Assembly: GCF_024220585.1 (NCBI RefSeq)
Contig: NZ_JAMXKF010000015.1
Coordinates: forward strand, 60,598 to 124,597
DNA from: Dyadobacter diqingensis
Lineage (GTDB): Bacteria; Bacteroidota; Bacteroidia; Cytophagales; Spirosomataceae
Length of the DNA: 64,000 bases
Reading direction: 5' to 3'
Shown here: one piece after another, positions 1 to 8,675 of the stretch
Layout of the letters: each line of letters starts with the position of its first letter
Position numbering within the stretch: position 1 is the stretch's first letter
Made by a program: the position numbers and the translations under genes
The notes under the pieces: generated by a model
What the model saw: only the letters and a program-made list of their open reading frames with translations
The model's database searches: none
Told to the model about the DNA's origin: nothing

Positions 1-2
1 TG

Positions 3-725
3 CTTACTGCCACGGTCTTTTATTCTTTTCAGATCTATTGCGATTTTTCGGGCTATTCCGACATAGCCATTGGCGCGGCGCGTGTGATGGGTTTTACCTT
101 AATGGATAACTTCCGGTCTCCGTATGAGTCAAAATCGGTCGCTGAATTCTGGGGACGCTGGCATATCTCGTTATCTACCTGGTTTCGTGATTATCTGTAT
201 ATCCCATTGGGCGGTAATCGCAATGGAGAATTCAACAAATATCGCAACCAGTTTATCGTATTTCTTGTGAGTGGTTTATGGCATGGTGCGAGCTGGCATT
301 TTGTTGTTTGGGGCGCTCTTCATGGGACGTACCAGGTGACCGCCTCGTTACGTGATAAATGGTTGAAAAAGGCAGGGTTTTCGTGGCCGGATAATGCCTT
401 TGTCAAAGCAGGAGGCGTTGTCGTAACCTTCATTTTGGTAGGATTGGCATGGATATTTTTCAGAAATTCCATTGGGAACTCAATGGTTATTTTAAGTAAA
501 ATTGTAACCCTTTCTTTAAGCGACCGGATCGAAACGCCGTTTAACCTGGTCGAAATGTGGTTTTGCGTTTTTCTTATTTTGTTCCTTTTGGTTAAAGAAC
601 ATTATTGTCAGAATATCCCGACGAAAAACACTGTGGTATTTTTCCTGCTTTTCATCACACTTTCCTTCCTGGTTTATTTTCTGGGCGTGGTTACGTCAAA
701 TCAGTTTATTTACTTCCAGTTCTAG
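3..725 (+). CDS. MBOAT family O-acyltransferase, C-terminal part (5' end outside window)
   Basis: Membrane-bound O-acyltransferase of the AlgI/DltB type, which transfers acyl (often acetyl) groups to exported polysaccharide or other cell-surface acceptors. The reading frame is open from base 3 and runs into the window edge, so the first internal ATG at 84 is not the start. The translated beginning contains YCDFSGYSDIAIG, a hallmark of AlgI-like proteins. It is followed by SLSTWFRDYLYIPLGGNR and by GLWHGASWHFVVWGALHG, which carries the His expected to be catalytic in this family. Several hydrophobic membrane segments follow to the C-terminus. About half of a usual 470-residue protein is visible. 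The acceptor cannot be told from this fragment. Family assignment is firm. Confidence 0.9.
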   Translation, partial: LTATVFYSFQIYCDFSGYSDIAIGAARVMGFTLMDNFRSPYESKSVAEFWGRWHISLSTWFRDYLYIPLGGNRNGEFNKYRNQFIVFLVSGLWHGASWHFVVWGALHGTYQVTASLRDKWLKKAGFSWPDNAFVKAGGVVVTFILVGLAWIFFRNSIGNSMVILSKIVTLSLSDRIETPFNLVEMWFCVFLILFLLVKEHYCQNIPTKNTVVFFLLFITLSFLVYFLGVVTSNQFIYFQF

Positions 726-887
726 TTCCGGACTGGTGTACGATGTCAGATTTTCAATAGACCATTTGAAAATACAGATTTTCCATATCCTGATTTCTGC
801 CAACCTGACAGGGAAATCGGTGAGTATCATTTTTTAGATAAGATTTTACAAAATTATCCATAACGTCGCACCGCGACAGATTTATAT

Positions 888-1268
888 ATGTACGAAGTTA
901 CAGCTGACAACCGACTAAGAAGATTGATTATCGTGGGAGATCGTGTTTTGATAAAACCGAAAAGTCCTACGGACCGTACGACCACCGGCCTATATTTGCC
1001 GCCGACCATCACCGAAAAGGAACAGGTGCAAAGCGGTTATGTCATCAAAGTGGGACCGGGTTATCCAATTCCTTCTGCGTCGGAGGATGAGTCTTGGAAA
1101 GAAACGGAGGAGAAGTTGAAATATATGCCATTACAGGCCAAGGAAGGGGATATTGCGATTTATCTTCAGAGAAACGCAATTGATCTGGAATATGATGGCG
1201 AAAAATACGTCATCGTTCCACAGGGCTCTATTCTGATGTTGGACAGGTCGGAAGATTTGTTCGAATAA
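888..1268 (+). CDS. GroES-like co-chaperone family protein
   Basis: A 126-residue Cpn10/GroES-fold protein. The N-terminal part (VGDRVLIKPKSPTDRTTTGL) matches the GroES start, in which the mobile loop follows the first strand, and the C-terminal part (GDIAIYLQRNAIDLEYDGEK followed by YVIVPQGSILM) matches the closing strands. It is about 30 residues longer than canonical GroES because of a charged, Trp-containing insertion near residues 65-85. No groEL gene is adjacent, so this is probably a second, divergent GroES paralogue and not the main co-chaperonin. The start ATG lies in a 160-bp gap after the acyltransferase. Fold is confident; function as a true GroEL partner is inference. Confidence 0.82.
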   Translation: MYEVTADNRLRRLIIVGDRVLIKPKSPTDRTTTGLYLPPTITEKEQVQSGYVIKVGPGYPIPSASEDESWKETEEKLKYMPLQAKEGDIAIYLQRNAIDLEYDGEKYVIVPQGSILMLDRSEDLFE

Positions 1269-1339
1269 TAATGTCGCCCTGCTGAAATAAACCTTACTTT
1301 TAAGGACGGTTATAGTATTCATTAAAAACAGACTATTTT

Positions 1340-2362
1340 ATGAAGTATAAGTTTTTAGGAAATACGGGTGTCCTGGTTTCGGAACTTTGTTTTGGCACGA
1401 TGACATTCGGTGGAGATGGATATTGGGAGGCGATTGGAAAGCTTCAGCAGGAAGATGGTAATGCTTTAATCAAGACAGCTTTTGATAGCGGAATTAATTT
1501 CTTTGATACCGCAAACGTCTATTCTTACGGGAAATCTGAGGAAATACTCGGAAAAGCTTTTAAGGATTTGGGGATCAGCAGGAGCGAGGTCGTTGTTGCC
1601 ACCAAGGCAAGAGGCAGAATGGCTCCGGGCGCGAACCAGATCGGTTTATCAAGGCTGCACATCATGGACTCGGTTGAGGACAGTTTGCGCAGGCTGGGTA
1701 CCGATCATATTGATTTATTTTATATTCACGGCGTGGATGCCTACACGTCGCTTGAAGAAACGATGCGGGGTCTGGAAGATATCGTTCGTTCCGGTAAAGT
1801 ACGTTACCTGGGTGTGAGCAACCACGCGGCTTGGCAGATCATGAAGGCGAACGGGATTGCCGAAAAAAACGGATGGACCAAATTTGTGGCTTGCCAGCAT
1901 TATTATTCCATCGCCGGCCGTGAGCTCGAACGCGAGTTGATTCCGATGATGGAAGATCAAAACCTTGCTTTAATGCCATGGAGCCCGTTGGCGGGTGGTT
2001 TTCTTTCGGGGAAATACACAAGAAATAATAAAACCTCCGGTGATAACCGTCGCGATAGTTTCGACTTTCCCCCGATCGACAAGGAAAAGGCATACGATAT
2101 TATTGAGGTGATTCAGCCGATTGCTGAGGCACATGGTGTATCAGTCGCCCAGATCGCGCTGGCCTGGGTATTGAACCAAAAAAGTGTTACGAGTCTGATC
2201 ATCGGCGCTAAAAAACCGGAACAGCTGAAAGAAAATATCGCTGCAACAACCATTTCATTGTCTCAATCTGATCTCGCTCAGTTGTACGAAGTCAGTTTGT
2301 TAAACACGGAATACCCGCAATGGATGTTTGAGCGGCAGGGCAGGGACAGAATCCCGCAATAG
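1340..2362 (+). CDS. Aldo/keto reductase
   Basis: A 340-residue NADPH-dependent aldo/keto reductase with a TIM barrel. The sequence begins MKYKFLGNTGVLVSELCFGT, typical of the family, and contains the catalytic tetrad context: Asp in FFDTANVYSYGKSEEILG with the nearby Tyr, Lys in VVVATKAR, and His in FYIHGVD. The C-terminal cofactor-binding segment SLIIGAKKPEQLKENI is present. It resembles the YajO/Tas group that acts on aldehydes and keto sugars. It stands alone, followed directly by a strong terminator. Specific substrate is unknown. Confidence 0.92.
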   Translation: MKYKFLGNTGVLVSELCFGTMTFGGDGYWEAIGKLQQEDGNALIKTAFDSGINFFDTANVYSYGKSEEILGKAFKDLGISRSEVVVATKARGRMAPGANQIGLSRLHIMDSVEDSLRRLGTDHIDLFYIHGVDAYTSLEETMRGLEDIVRSGKVRYLGVSNHAAWQIMKANGIAEKNGWTKFVACQHYYSIAGRELERELIPMMEDQNLALMPWSPLAGGFLSGKYTRNNKTSGDNRRDSFDFPPIDKEKAYDIIEVIQPIAEAHGVSVAQIALAWVLNQKSVTSLIIGAKKPEQLKENIAATTISLSQSDLAQLYEVSLLNTEYPQWMFERQGRDRIPQ

Positions 2363-2386
2363 CCGCGTTATAGATATTACAAATTG

Positions 2387-2427
2387 AAATAGAAAAGCAG
2401 CTGGACTCTGGCTGCTTTTCTATTTTT
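2387..2427 (+). terminator. Rho-independent terminator after aldo/keto reductase
   Basis: A perfect 15-bp stem (AAATAGAAAAGCAGC at 2387-2401 with GCTGCTTTTCTATTT at 2411-2425) has a 9-nt loop and is followed by more T residues. It closes the aldo/keto reductase transcript 25 bp after the stop codon. Confidence 0.85.
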
Positions 2428-2446
2428 ATTAACTTAAAATATACAT

Positions 2447-2920
2447 ATGATTTACCTCTTCTGGTCTTTGCTGAATTTGGGAATGCTTGTCTGGTTCCTG
2501 CTGATTGTGTTCAGCGTATTGAAATTGATTTTGAAAAACCTCGGAATGCTTTCTACGGTCATATTTATCGTTGGCATTTTGTCTTTTATGCGAAGTGCTG
2601 TTATCAATAATCAAAGTCAGGGGAGTCAATTGAAGATGAATGAGGTGGTTGGTACGGAGAATCTGGAAAAATCACTCTCCTATAATCTGAACCTGATGTA
2701 TGTTTATAACAGGGATTCTCTTACGAATGCGCAATTGTCTGGAAAGGTGTTGAAATCAGGAACGGTGATTGGGCATGAATGGGCGCCCGGGCGCACCGAC
2801 ACCTATTTAACTAACGGTGTGATCCACTATGATGTATCCGGTGACCATCAATGGAAATTGCTCGGATTGGTCCTGTACAACCAGCCAAAACGCTTTCAGG
2901 GGACAATAAAGATCAAATAA
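2447..2920 (+). CDS. Hypothetical membrane-anchored protein
   Basis: A 157-residue protein I do not recognise. The first 55 residues are two hydrophobic stretches (roughly 1-27 and 33-52) consistent with two membrane helices. The remainder is soluble, with a Tyr- and Trp-containing region near residues 80-150 (HEWAPGRTDTYLTNGVIHYD) that could form a beta-rich domain. It starts 20 bp after the preceding terminator and ends just before the helicase. No catalytic motif is visible. The composition and codon use match the neighbours, so I accept it as a real gene. Confidence 0.65.
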   Translation: MIYLFWSLLNLGMLVWFLLIVFSVLKLILKNLGMLSTVIFIVGILSFMRSAVINNQSQGSQLKMNEVVGTENLEKSLSYNLNLMYVYNRDSLTNAQLSGKVLKSGTVIGHEWAPGRTDTYLTNGVIHYDVSGDHQWKLLGLVLYNQPKRFQGTIKIK

Positions 2921-2953
2921 TTCACTGTGCACGGATTTCGTCACGGAACAGAG

Positions 2954-2961
2954 TACCTTTG
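2954..2961 (+). promoter_or_regulatory. Putative -7 promoter element before the helicase
   Basis: TACCTTTG matches the Bacteroidota -7 consensus TAnnTTTG. It ends only 4 bases before the ATG at 2966, so transcription would begin at or next to the start codon and give a leaderless or nearly leaderless mRNA. No good -33 element is visible. Confidence 0.4.
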
Positions 2962-2965
2962 TCAT

Positions 2966-4288
2966 ATGTCAAATCAGGAAAATTTAGAGACCACCCTTTC
3001 AGGGCTGGGAATTGCTGCGTTAAATGAGATGCAGTTGCAAGCAAATACTGCGATTCAGGAAAATTCAGAAATACTGTTGTTATCGCCAACGGGTTCGGGT
3101 AAAACGCTGGCATTTTTGCTGCCGCTTTTATCTATTTTACAAAAGGATGTTGCGGACGTTCAGTGCATCGTGATTGTACCGACTAGGGAGCTGGCTTTGC
3201 AAATTGAGCAGGTTTGGCGGAAAATGTCAACGGGTTTTAAAGTGACCTGTTGTTATGGCGGCCACGATATGCAGACGGAAATCAGAAGCCTGAGTGAGGC
3301 GCCTGCACTTTTGATCGGAACACCGGGCCGGCTTATGGATCATATTTTCCGTAAAACTTTTACAACCAGAAAGATTAACACGCTGATTCTTGACGAATTT
3401 GACAAGTCCTTAGAGCTTGGTTTTCAGGATGAAATGGCGGAGATTATGGGCAATCTCCGTGCGTTGAAAAAAACAATCCTTGTCTCGGCTACGGCAGGGA
3501 CAAAAGTACCGGCATTTACAAGGGTGAAAAATCCGGTAGAACTGGATTTTATTGAAAACAAGAAGCAAAATAGTGGCCTGACAGTGAAAATGGTTTTGTC
3601 GGAAAAAAAGGACAAAACCGAGAAACTTGTTCAGTTACTCAGCTTTCTGGGTCCGGAATCAACCTTGATTTTCTGCAATCAACGGGAATCTGTCGAAAGA
3701 TTAAGCAGTATTTTAAAAGAGGAGGGTATCGACTGTGCTTACTTTCACGGTAAGCTTGAACAGGAAGATCGGGAGCGTACTTTAATTCGTTTTCGGAATG
3801 GATCTGTTTTGTATCTGGCGGCAACGGATTTAGCAGCGCGCGGTCTGGATATTCCTGATATGAAGCATGTTATTCATTTTGAACTTCCGATGAAAGGTGA
3901 CGAATTTACACACCGCAACGGTCGTACAGCACGAATGTTATCCGAAGGGACGGCTTATATTTTGTTGAATTCCGATGAAAGTTTACCAAATTATATAGAA
4001 AGAAAACCTCCGGTTCTTGATCTGCCCGGCAAGTTGACTTTACCTGCTCCATCCGAATGGACAACCATTTATATCAGCGGCGGGAAAAAGAACAAATTGA
4101 ACAAAATGGATATTGTCGGTTTCTTGTTGCAAAAGGGGAAGCTTGAAAAACAGGATCTTGGATTGATCGAGGTTAAAGACAATATCTCCTTTGCCGCCGT
4201 CAGAAAGAATAAGGTGAAAGCCATGCTCAGCCTGATTTCGGAAGAAAAAATGAAAGGTAAAAAGTTCAAGATTGAGGTAGCACGGTAG
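2966..4288 (+). CDS. DEAD/DEAH-box RNA helicase with DbpA-like RNA-binding C-terminus
   Basis: ATP-dependent RNA helicase of superfamily 2, probably in rRNA or ribosome maturation. Counting from the ATG at 2966 (440 residues), the Walker A motif is SPTGSGKT, followed by PTRELALQ, TPGRL, a motif II that reads DEFD instead of DEAD, and motif III SAT. The second RecA lobe has TLIFCNQ, ARGLDIP and HRNGRTAR. The last 75 residues (WTTIYISGGKKNKLNKMDIV onward) resemble the DbpA RNA-binding domain that recognises 23S rRNA in DbpA-type helicases. A GTG at 2927 would lengthen the protein by 13 residues but lies upstream of the putative promoter. The DEFD variant is unusual; activity is likely but untested. 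Confidence 0.92.
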   Translation: MSNQENLETTLSGLGIAALNEMQLQANTAIQENSEILLLSPTGSGKTLAFLLPLLSILQKDVADVQCIVIVPTRELALQIEQVWRKMSTGFKVTCCYGGHDMQTEIRSLSEAPALLIGTPGRLMDHIFRKTFTTRKINTLILDEFDKSLELGFQDEMAEIMGNLRALKKTILVSATAGTKVPAFTRVKNPVELDFIENKKQNSGLTVKMVLSEKKDKTEKLVQLLSFLGPESTLIFCNQRESVERLSSILKEEGIDCAYFHGKLEQEDRERTLIRFRNGSVLYLAATDLAARGLDIPDMKHVIHFELPMKGDEFTHRNGRTARMLSEGTAYILLNSDESLPNYIERKPPVLDLPGKLTLPAPSEWTTIYISGGKKNKLNKMDIVGFLLQKGKLEKQDLGLIEVKDNISFAAVRKNKVKAMLSLISEEKMKGKKFKIEVAR

Positions 4289-4310
4289 AAAAAAGTTTAA
4301 CTTATTGTTG

Positions 4311-4345
4311 AAAGCGGATGGCCTGTCAGGGTTATCCGCTTTTTT
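4311..4345 (+). terminator. Rho-independent terminator after helicase
   Basis: AAAGCGGAT (4311-4319) pairs with ATCCGCTTT (4334-4342), and further pairing is possible inside the loop. It is followed by a T run to 4345. Confidence 0.8.
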
Positions 4346-4439
4346 ATTGTAAGCAGAAAAATATTTGGCTGTTTTCTTGTCTTTCTAATTTCAAATCTAT
4401 TTACTTTGTAACTCAAAGTACTTTTAAAATATTGAAATT

Positions 4440-5855
4440 ATGATCAAAATTCGTACTTGTCTCCTCTGGTTTGCGATGACAGCCGCTCACACTTATTTGT
4501 TTTATGAAAACGAAACCGGCGTTAACGCGCTCGTATTTTCTTTGTTAATGGTTGCCGTTGTAACATGGTATCATGGCCTGTTAAAGGAAAAATTCTGGTT
4601 GTTGGCAGCAACCGGGCATTTGATCATTGCGATCGGAACGGCATTACATGCGAGATGGAGCGATGTTTTCGTTTATAATATTTCATTCGTAATCCTTGCC
4701 GGATTCGTGTTTGCAACCCGGAGCAGTTTGTGGGTAGCTTTTGTTAACGGGATAATCGGTAGTTTTTTGTTCAGCTTTTTACAGGCCATAATGAGTGGAT
4801 TAAAATTTGCGCAGGAAATGCTGTTAAAACCGCATCACTCGCTTTTTTCATTCAAAAAAATGCCTCTGTATGTCGCCCCGGTTTCTGTCACCGTTATTTT
4901 TTATATGTTATACGGTGCATCAAATCCTGATTTTCTCCTGGAAATTTCCTTTCCTGAATGGGAGTTTAACTTCGGATTGATTGCCTACATGGGTTTTGGA
5001 GCTATTATTATTTGCCCGCTATTTTTTTCATATGGCATTGACAAATTAACAGAATGGGATGTAAAACAGCCTGACGTTCTTTCCAGAATTCGTGTGAAAA
5101 GACAATCAGGAACACCATTAGGGCTTTTTTATGAAAATAAACAGGCAGTCATTATGTTCATCATGCTCAATGCCCTGATCATCCTGTTTCTGGCTTTCAA
5201 CGTTATACAGATCTTTGTGCCAACGCTGAATCATTCTGCTGCTGATTTTTCACAACAGGTACATCAGGGATTTGAGACTTTGGTAATCAGTTTGGTCGTC
5301 GCCATTTTATTGATTATGTACTATTTCCGGGCAAACCAGAATTTCTATGGGAGAAAGGAAAAGTTAGTCAGACTGGCGTCACTCTGGATTGCACTGAATG
5401 GTATATTAATCCTCTTCACCTGTTATAAAAATATCCTGTATATTGACTCATTTGGTTTAACCTATAAGCGGATCTGGGTATTTATTGGGATGTTGCTGAC
5501 CGGAATTGGCCTTTATCTTACCTTGCTTAAAATTTACCGGTTAAAGACAAACTGGTATTTGTTACGGCAAAATACATGGGTGCTTTATTTTGTTATCGGG
5601 TCATACGGTTTGGTCGACTGGGACCGGCTCATAACCTGGTATAATCCTAATTATGCCAATAACCTGGATATGGAGTACATTATGAGTCTTGATAATAGTC
5701 AGCTACCTTATTTGTGTGAACTTCTGGCAGCCAACGATCCGAGGGTTATGCCGTACGAAAAACATATCATGTCCAAAATCAGGAGCGTGAAAATATCCAC
5801 AAAATGGCAGGAAGGAGCTGGGATGATATGTGGCTTCAAAAGGAGCTTGCGATAA
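4440..5855 (+). CDS. DUF4173/DUF4153-type integral membrane protein
   Basis: A 471-residue polytopic membrane protein with about ten hydrophobic segments spread from residue 8 to about 400, and a soluble tail of about 70 residues. It contains YYFRANQNFYGRKEKLVRLA, which resembles the conserved signature of the DUF4173 group (related to DUF4153). The conserved downstream segment KRIWVFIGMLLTGIGLYL also fits. No enzymatic motif is seen and the role of the family is not established. It is a single gene between two terminator-like hairpins. Confidence 0.75.
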   Translation: MIKIRTCLLWFAMTAAHTYLFYENETGVNALVFSLLMVAVVTWYHGLLKEKFWLLAATGHLIIAIGTALHARWSDVFVYNISFVILAGFVFATRSSLWVAFVNGIIGSFLFSFLQAIMSGLKFAQEMLLKPHHSLFSFKKMPLYVAPVSVTVIFYMLYGASNPDFLLEISFPEWEFNFGLIAYMGFGAIIICPLFFSYGIDKLTEWDVKQPDVLSRIRVKRQSGTPLGLFYENKQAVIMFIMLNALIILFLAFNVIQIFVPTLNHSAADFSQQVHQGFETLVISLVVAILLIMYYFRANQNFYGRKEKLVRLASLWIALNGILILFTCYKNILYIDSFGLTYKRIWVFIGMLLTGIGLYLTLLKIYRLKTNWYLLRQNTWVLYFVIGSYGLVDWDRLITWYNPNYANNLDMEYIMSLDNSQLPYLCELLAANDPRVMPYEKHIMSKIRSVKISTKWQEGAGMICGFKRSLR

Positions 5856-5870
5856 AATAAGCGCTGAACG

Positions 5871-5914
5871 CGTGTCAGATTTATCATTTTTTAAATCTGA
5901 CACGTTCTTTGTTT
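5871..5914 (+). terminator. Terminator-like hairpin after DUF4173 gene
   Basis: CGTGTCAGATTTA (5871-5883) pairs perfectly with TAAATCTGACACG (5892-5904) over 13 bp with an 8-nt loop. It is followed by the T-rich TTCTTTGTTT. Confidence 0.7.
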
Positions 5915-5973
5915 CGCAAAATATCTGGTAGTTTTTTGTAATTTCGATTATACTAAAGACCATTAGCCATTTT

Positions 5974-6903
5974 ATGAAGAAAGTATTCCTGCTGTTTATT
6001 TCCTGTGCTTTGGCCAACTTTGCGAATGCACAGCGCTCGGTTTCGGTAACCATTGACGACGTTCCGAACACCAGGCTTTACCAGCTGCAAAATTTTTCAT
6101 CCCCGTTGCAGCAAAAATTAGATTCTCTTCAAATCCCGGTTGCCATTTTTATCAATGAGGGTAATCTGGAACAGACAACAGCACTAGAAAAGAACAGGAA
6201 TCTGCTCAAAAGCTGGTTGTCTAAAAGTTACGTGACCGCGGGAAATCATGGATTTGCCCATAAGAATTATGCGGAGGTCGGGTTGGAAGCCTTTAAAGAA
6301 GATGTTATTAAAGGTGAGGTGCTGACGAAATCGTTTCTGAAAGAATTTAATAAGGAGTCGAGATATTTCAGATTTCCGTACAATGGAGCCGGGAATGATA
6401 GTCTGGAACAACTAACTGCGCAGAAATTTCTAAAGGAGAAAAATTATATCTCAACACCATTCACGGTCGAAAGTGAAGATTGGCTGCATGCCATTTTGTA
6501 CGACAAAGCGCTGGCTGAAAATGATCGCAAAAGAGCGGAATGGATTGGTGATCAGTATGTTAATCTTACCCTGAAATTGTTTTCACATTTCGATAGTCTT
6601 TCCGTTTCAATCTACAATAGACCGATCCGGCAGATTTATCTCTGTCATGACAACAGCCTGAATGCAGATTATCTGCCACGGATTGTTGACGAGCTGAAGA
6701 ATAAAAATTACGAATTTGTGAGCCTGGATAATGCCCTGCTGGATCCGGTTTACCAGTCACAGCTGTATTATTACGGAAAAGCAGGCTTTTCCTGGATTTA
6801 CAAATGGATGCCGGATGTGGCGGCGCGGAGAAAATTAATGAGAAGCGAACCGTCGAATCCTGAAATTCAGAAAGCTTTTGAAGATTTGAATAAACAGAAA
6901 TAG
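5974..6903 (+). CDS. Secreted polysaccharide deacetylase family protein
   Basis: A 309-residue NodB-fold metal-dependent deacetylase, acting on an acylated glycan or related amide in the envelope. A signal peptide is clear (MKKVFLLFISCALANFANAQ). The metal and catalytic motif 1 appears as TIDDVP near residue 29. Motif 2 is H-x3-H in GNHGFAHKNY, and the RFPYNG segment corresponds to motif 3. The tail after residue 250 is Trp/Tyr rich. No close functional neighbour is present, so the substrate is unknown; peptidoglycan or chitin-type glycans are the usual options. Confidence 0.85.
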   Translation: MKKVFLLFISCALANFANAQRSVSVTIDDVPNTRLYQLQNFSSPLQQKLDSLQIPVAIFINEGNLEQTTALEKNRNLLKSWLSKSYVTAGNHGFAHKNYAEVGLEAFKEDVIKGEVLTKSFLKEFNKESRYFRFPYNGAGNDSLEQLTAQKFLKEKNYISTPFTVESEDWLHAILYDKALAENDRKRAEWIGDQYVNLTLKLFSHFDSLSVSIYNRPIRQIYLCHDNSLNADYLPRIVDELKNKNYEFVSLDNALLDPVYQSQLYYYGKAGFSWIYKWMPDVAARRKLMRSEPSNPEIQKAFEDLNKQK

Positions 6904-6911
6904 TAAGGCAC

Positions 6912-6942
6912 AAAAAAAGCCCGTTACTCGGTAACAGGCTTT
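6912..6942 (-). terminator. Terminator of the cold-shock gene
   Basis: The hairpin AAAGCC-C-GTTAC...GTAAC-A-GGCTTT (6916-6942) is preceded on the + strand by a run of A residues (6912-6918), which is a T run for transcripts coming leftward from the cold-shock gene. It may also stop the converging deacetylase transcript. Confidence 0.7.
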
Positions 6943-6964
6943 CCAAATGATATTATGATTAAAA

Positions 6965-7156
6965 TTAGATAACTTTTACGTTAACTGCATTTAGACCTTT
7001 TTTGCCATTTTCTACTTCGTAAGACACTTTGTCATTTTCACGGATATCGTCCTGAAGACCTGAAACGTGAACGAAAATGTCTTGGTCTCCATTAGATGGA
7101 GAAATGAAACCAAATCCTTTGGAATCATTGAAAAATTTAACTGTACCTTCTGCCAT
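6965..7156 (-). CDS. Cold-shock domain protein (CspA family)
   Basis: A 63-residue single cold-shock domain that binds single-stranded RNA and DNA and acts as an RNA chaperone. It begins MAEGTVKFFNDSKGFGFISP, with RNP1 as KGFGFI and RNP2 as DIFVHVSGL. The length is normal for the family. It is one of only four genes on the minus strand and has its own consensus promoter and terminator. Confidence 0.96.
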   Translation of the reverse strand: MAEGTVKFFNDSKGFGFISPSNGDQDIFVHVSGLQDDIRENDKVSYEVENGKKGLNAVNVKVI

Positions 7157-7184
7157 TAGTATTGTTCTTATATATTTTGAAGAC

Positions 7185-7214
7185 CAAAGATACGAACGTC
7201 TTCCGGATATACAA
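7185..7214 (-). promoter_or_regulatory. Consensus Bacteroidota promoter of the cold-shock gene
   Basis: On the minus strand TTG (7214-7212) is followed after exactly 19 bases by TATCTTTG (7192-7185), matching the Bacteroidota -33/-7 consensus with TAnnTTTG. It leaves a 5' leader of roughly 20 nt before the ATG at 7156. Confidence 0.7.
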
Positions 7215-7309
7215 GAGAAAAGAATTTTTTTATTTAGAAAAAGTAAAAATTAATTATTGCCGATAGAAGTAGTAGAGTATTTAAAATGGCCCTCAGTTTA
7301 CCTCTGGTG

Positions 7310-7317
7310 TACTTTTG
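7310..7317 (+). promoter_or_regulatory. Possible -7 element before the YheT-like gene
   Basis: TACTTTTG matches TAnnTTTG and lies 90 bp before the ATG at 7407. No convincing -33 element is seen, so this is tentative. Confidence 0.35.
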
Positions 7318-7406
7318 TGTTTTAATATAGGGAGTGAATTTTTTTTGCAATGAGCAAACATTTACATCGTTAATTTGTTTTCCTGTTAAGTTATCCGCGC
7401 AAATGC

Positions 7407-8396
7407 ATGCCTGTAAATAGAAATTTTGCCCACATTCCTCCTTTTTGGCTTCCTAATGGCCATTTGCAAACGATATATCCGGCGTTATTTAGGGTTATAA
7501 AAGATGTAAAGTATACGAGGGAGCGAATTTTTACACCTGATAATGATTTCCTGGATCTGGATTGGTCTCCCGCTGATAAAAAAGCCAACGACCCCGTGGG
7601 TAAAAATAAGCTGGTCATTCTTTCTCACGGACTTGAAGGAGACAGCTCCCGGCAATATATTTTAGGGATGGTTCGGGTGCTTAATGTTGCAGGTTATGAC
7701 TGCCTGGCCTGGAACTTCCGCAGCTGCAGTGGAGAAATGAACAAGACTTCCCGGTTTTATCATAGCGGCGCAACAGAGGATCTGGCAGCGGTGATCCAGC
7801 ATGCCATTCAAAAGGGATATGATAAAATCCAGCTGATGGGGTTTAGTCTGGGTGGAAATCTGACGCTTAAATATCTGGGTGAACAAGGTCAGGAAATTAG
7901 CACCAATATCGAGAAATCCGTTGTTTTTAGCGTTCCCATGGATTTGAAAGCGTGCAGTCTGGCCATTATCAAGCTGGAAAACCGGGTTTATCAGTCGCGG
8001 TTTCTAAGAACGCTTAAACCCAAGGTTGACAAAAAAGCGCAGCATTTTCCGGGTGATATCAATCCTGCCGACTTTAAGTTTGTCAATACCCTATACGATT
8101 TTGACCACATTTTTACAGCGCCGCTTCATGGCTTCACAAGTGCCGACCACTATTATGAATCATGCAGTTCGATGCATTTTGTGAAAAATATTGCCATCCC
8201 GACTTTGATCGTCAATGCAGTGAATGATCCGATTGTACCGTCGTATAGCTTGCCTGAGGGCATTATTGCCGATCTGGACCATGTGTTTTTAGAAATTACC
8301 GGCTCCGGAGGGCATTGCGGTTTCAGGCCATCTGAGTCTTCCGGAGGAATTTATTGGTCGGAGTCACGCGCTTTGGAATTTCTTGGGCACAAATAG
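7407..8396 (+). CDS. YheT-family alpha/beta hydrolase
   Basis: A 329-residue alpha/beta hydrolase of the YheT/EMB8 group. The start contains PPFWLPNGHLQTIYPALFR, typical of this group. The nucleophile elbow is GFSLGG (Ser near residue 148), the acid is in VNAVNDPIVP, and the catalytic His is in GSGGHCGF. The protein has no signal peptide, so it acts in the cytoplasm. Members are described as esterases or lipases of unclear physiological substrate. The start at 7407 puts a complete N-terminal motif in place; a neighbouring ATG at 7403 is in another frame. Confidence 0.88.
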   Translation: MPVNRNFAHIPPFWLPNGHLQTIYPALFRVIKDVKYTRERIFTPDNDFLDLDWSPADKKANDPVGKNKLVILSHGLEGDSSRQYILGMVRVLNVAGYDCLAWNFRSCSGEMNKTSRFYHSGATEDLAAVIQHAIQKGYDKIQLMGFSLGGNLTLKYLGEQGQEISTNIEKSVVFSVPMDLKACSLAIIKLENRVYQSRFLRTLKPKVDKKAQHFPGDINPADFKFVNTLYDFDHIFTAPLHGFTSADHYYESCSSMHFVKNIAIPTLIVNAVNDPIVPSYSLPEGIIADLDHVFLEITGSGGHCGFRPSESSGGIYWSESRALEFLGHK

Positions 8397-8583
8397 TTGT
8401 TACAGATTTGGTTGTAGATCCATATATATTATGACAAGGAAATATTATTTTTTTGTGATCCTTTTCAAGTAAATTTCATCCATATTTAACCCGAAAAGCG
8501 GATTTTTTCCTTTTTTATAGATCATAAAAAATATTAAAAAGCGTCAGATGCACATTTTTTTAGGGTCATAGAAAACAGATTCG

Positions 8584-8591
8584 TAATTTTG
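8584..8591 (+). promoter_or_regulatory. Possible -7 element before the serine-biosynthesis genes
   Basis: TAATTTTG fits TAnnTTTG, 85 bp before the start of the SerB-SerA fusion. The -33 region is not clear. It is the best candidate in the 279-bp gap, which has no other feature that I can see. Confidence 0.35.
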
Positions 8592-8675
8592 TGGAAAAAT
8601 TGGGAATTCAACCAAAAATATACCGTTCGAACGTTTACATTTTAATTTGATACTTTTTCAGTTATCTCCCGCTTC

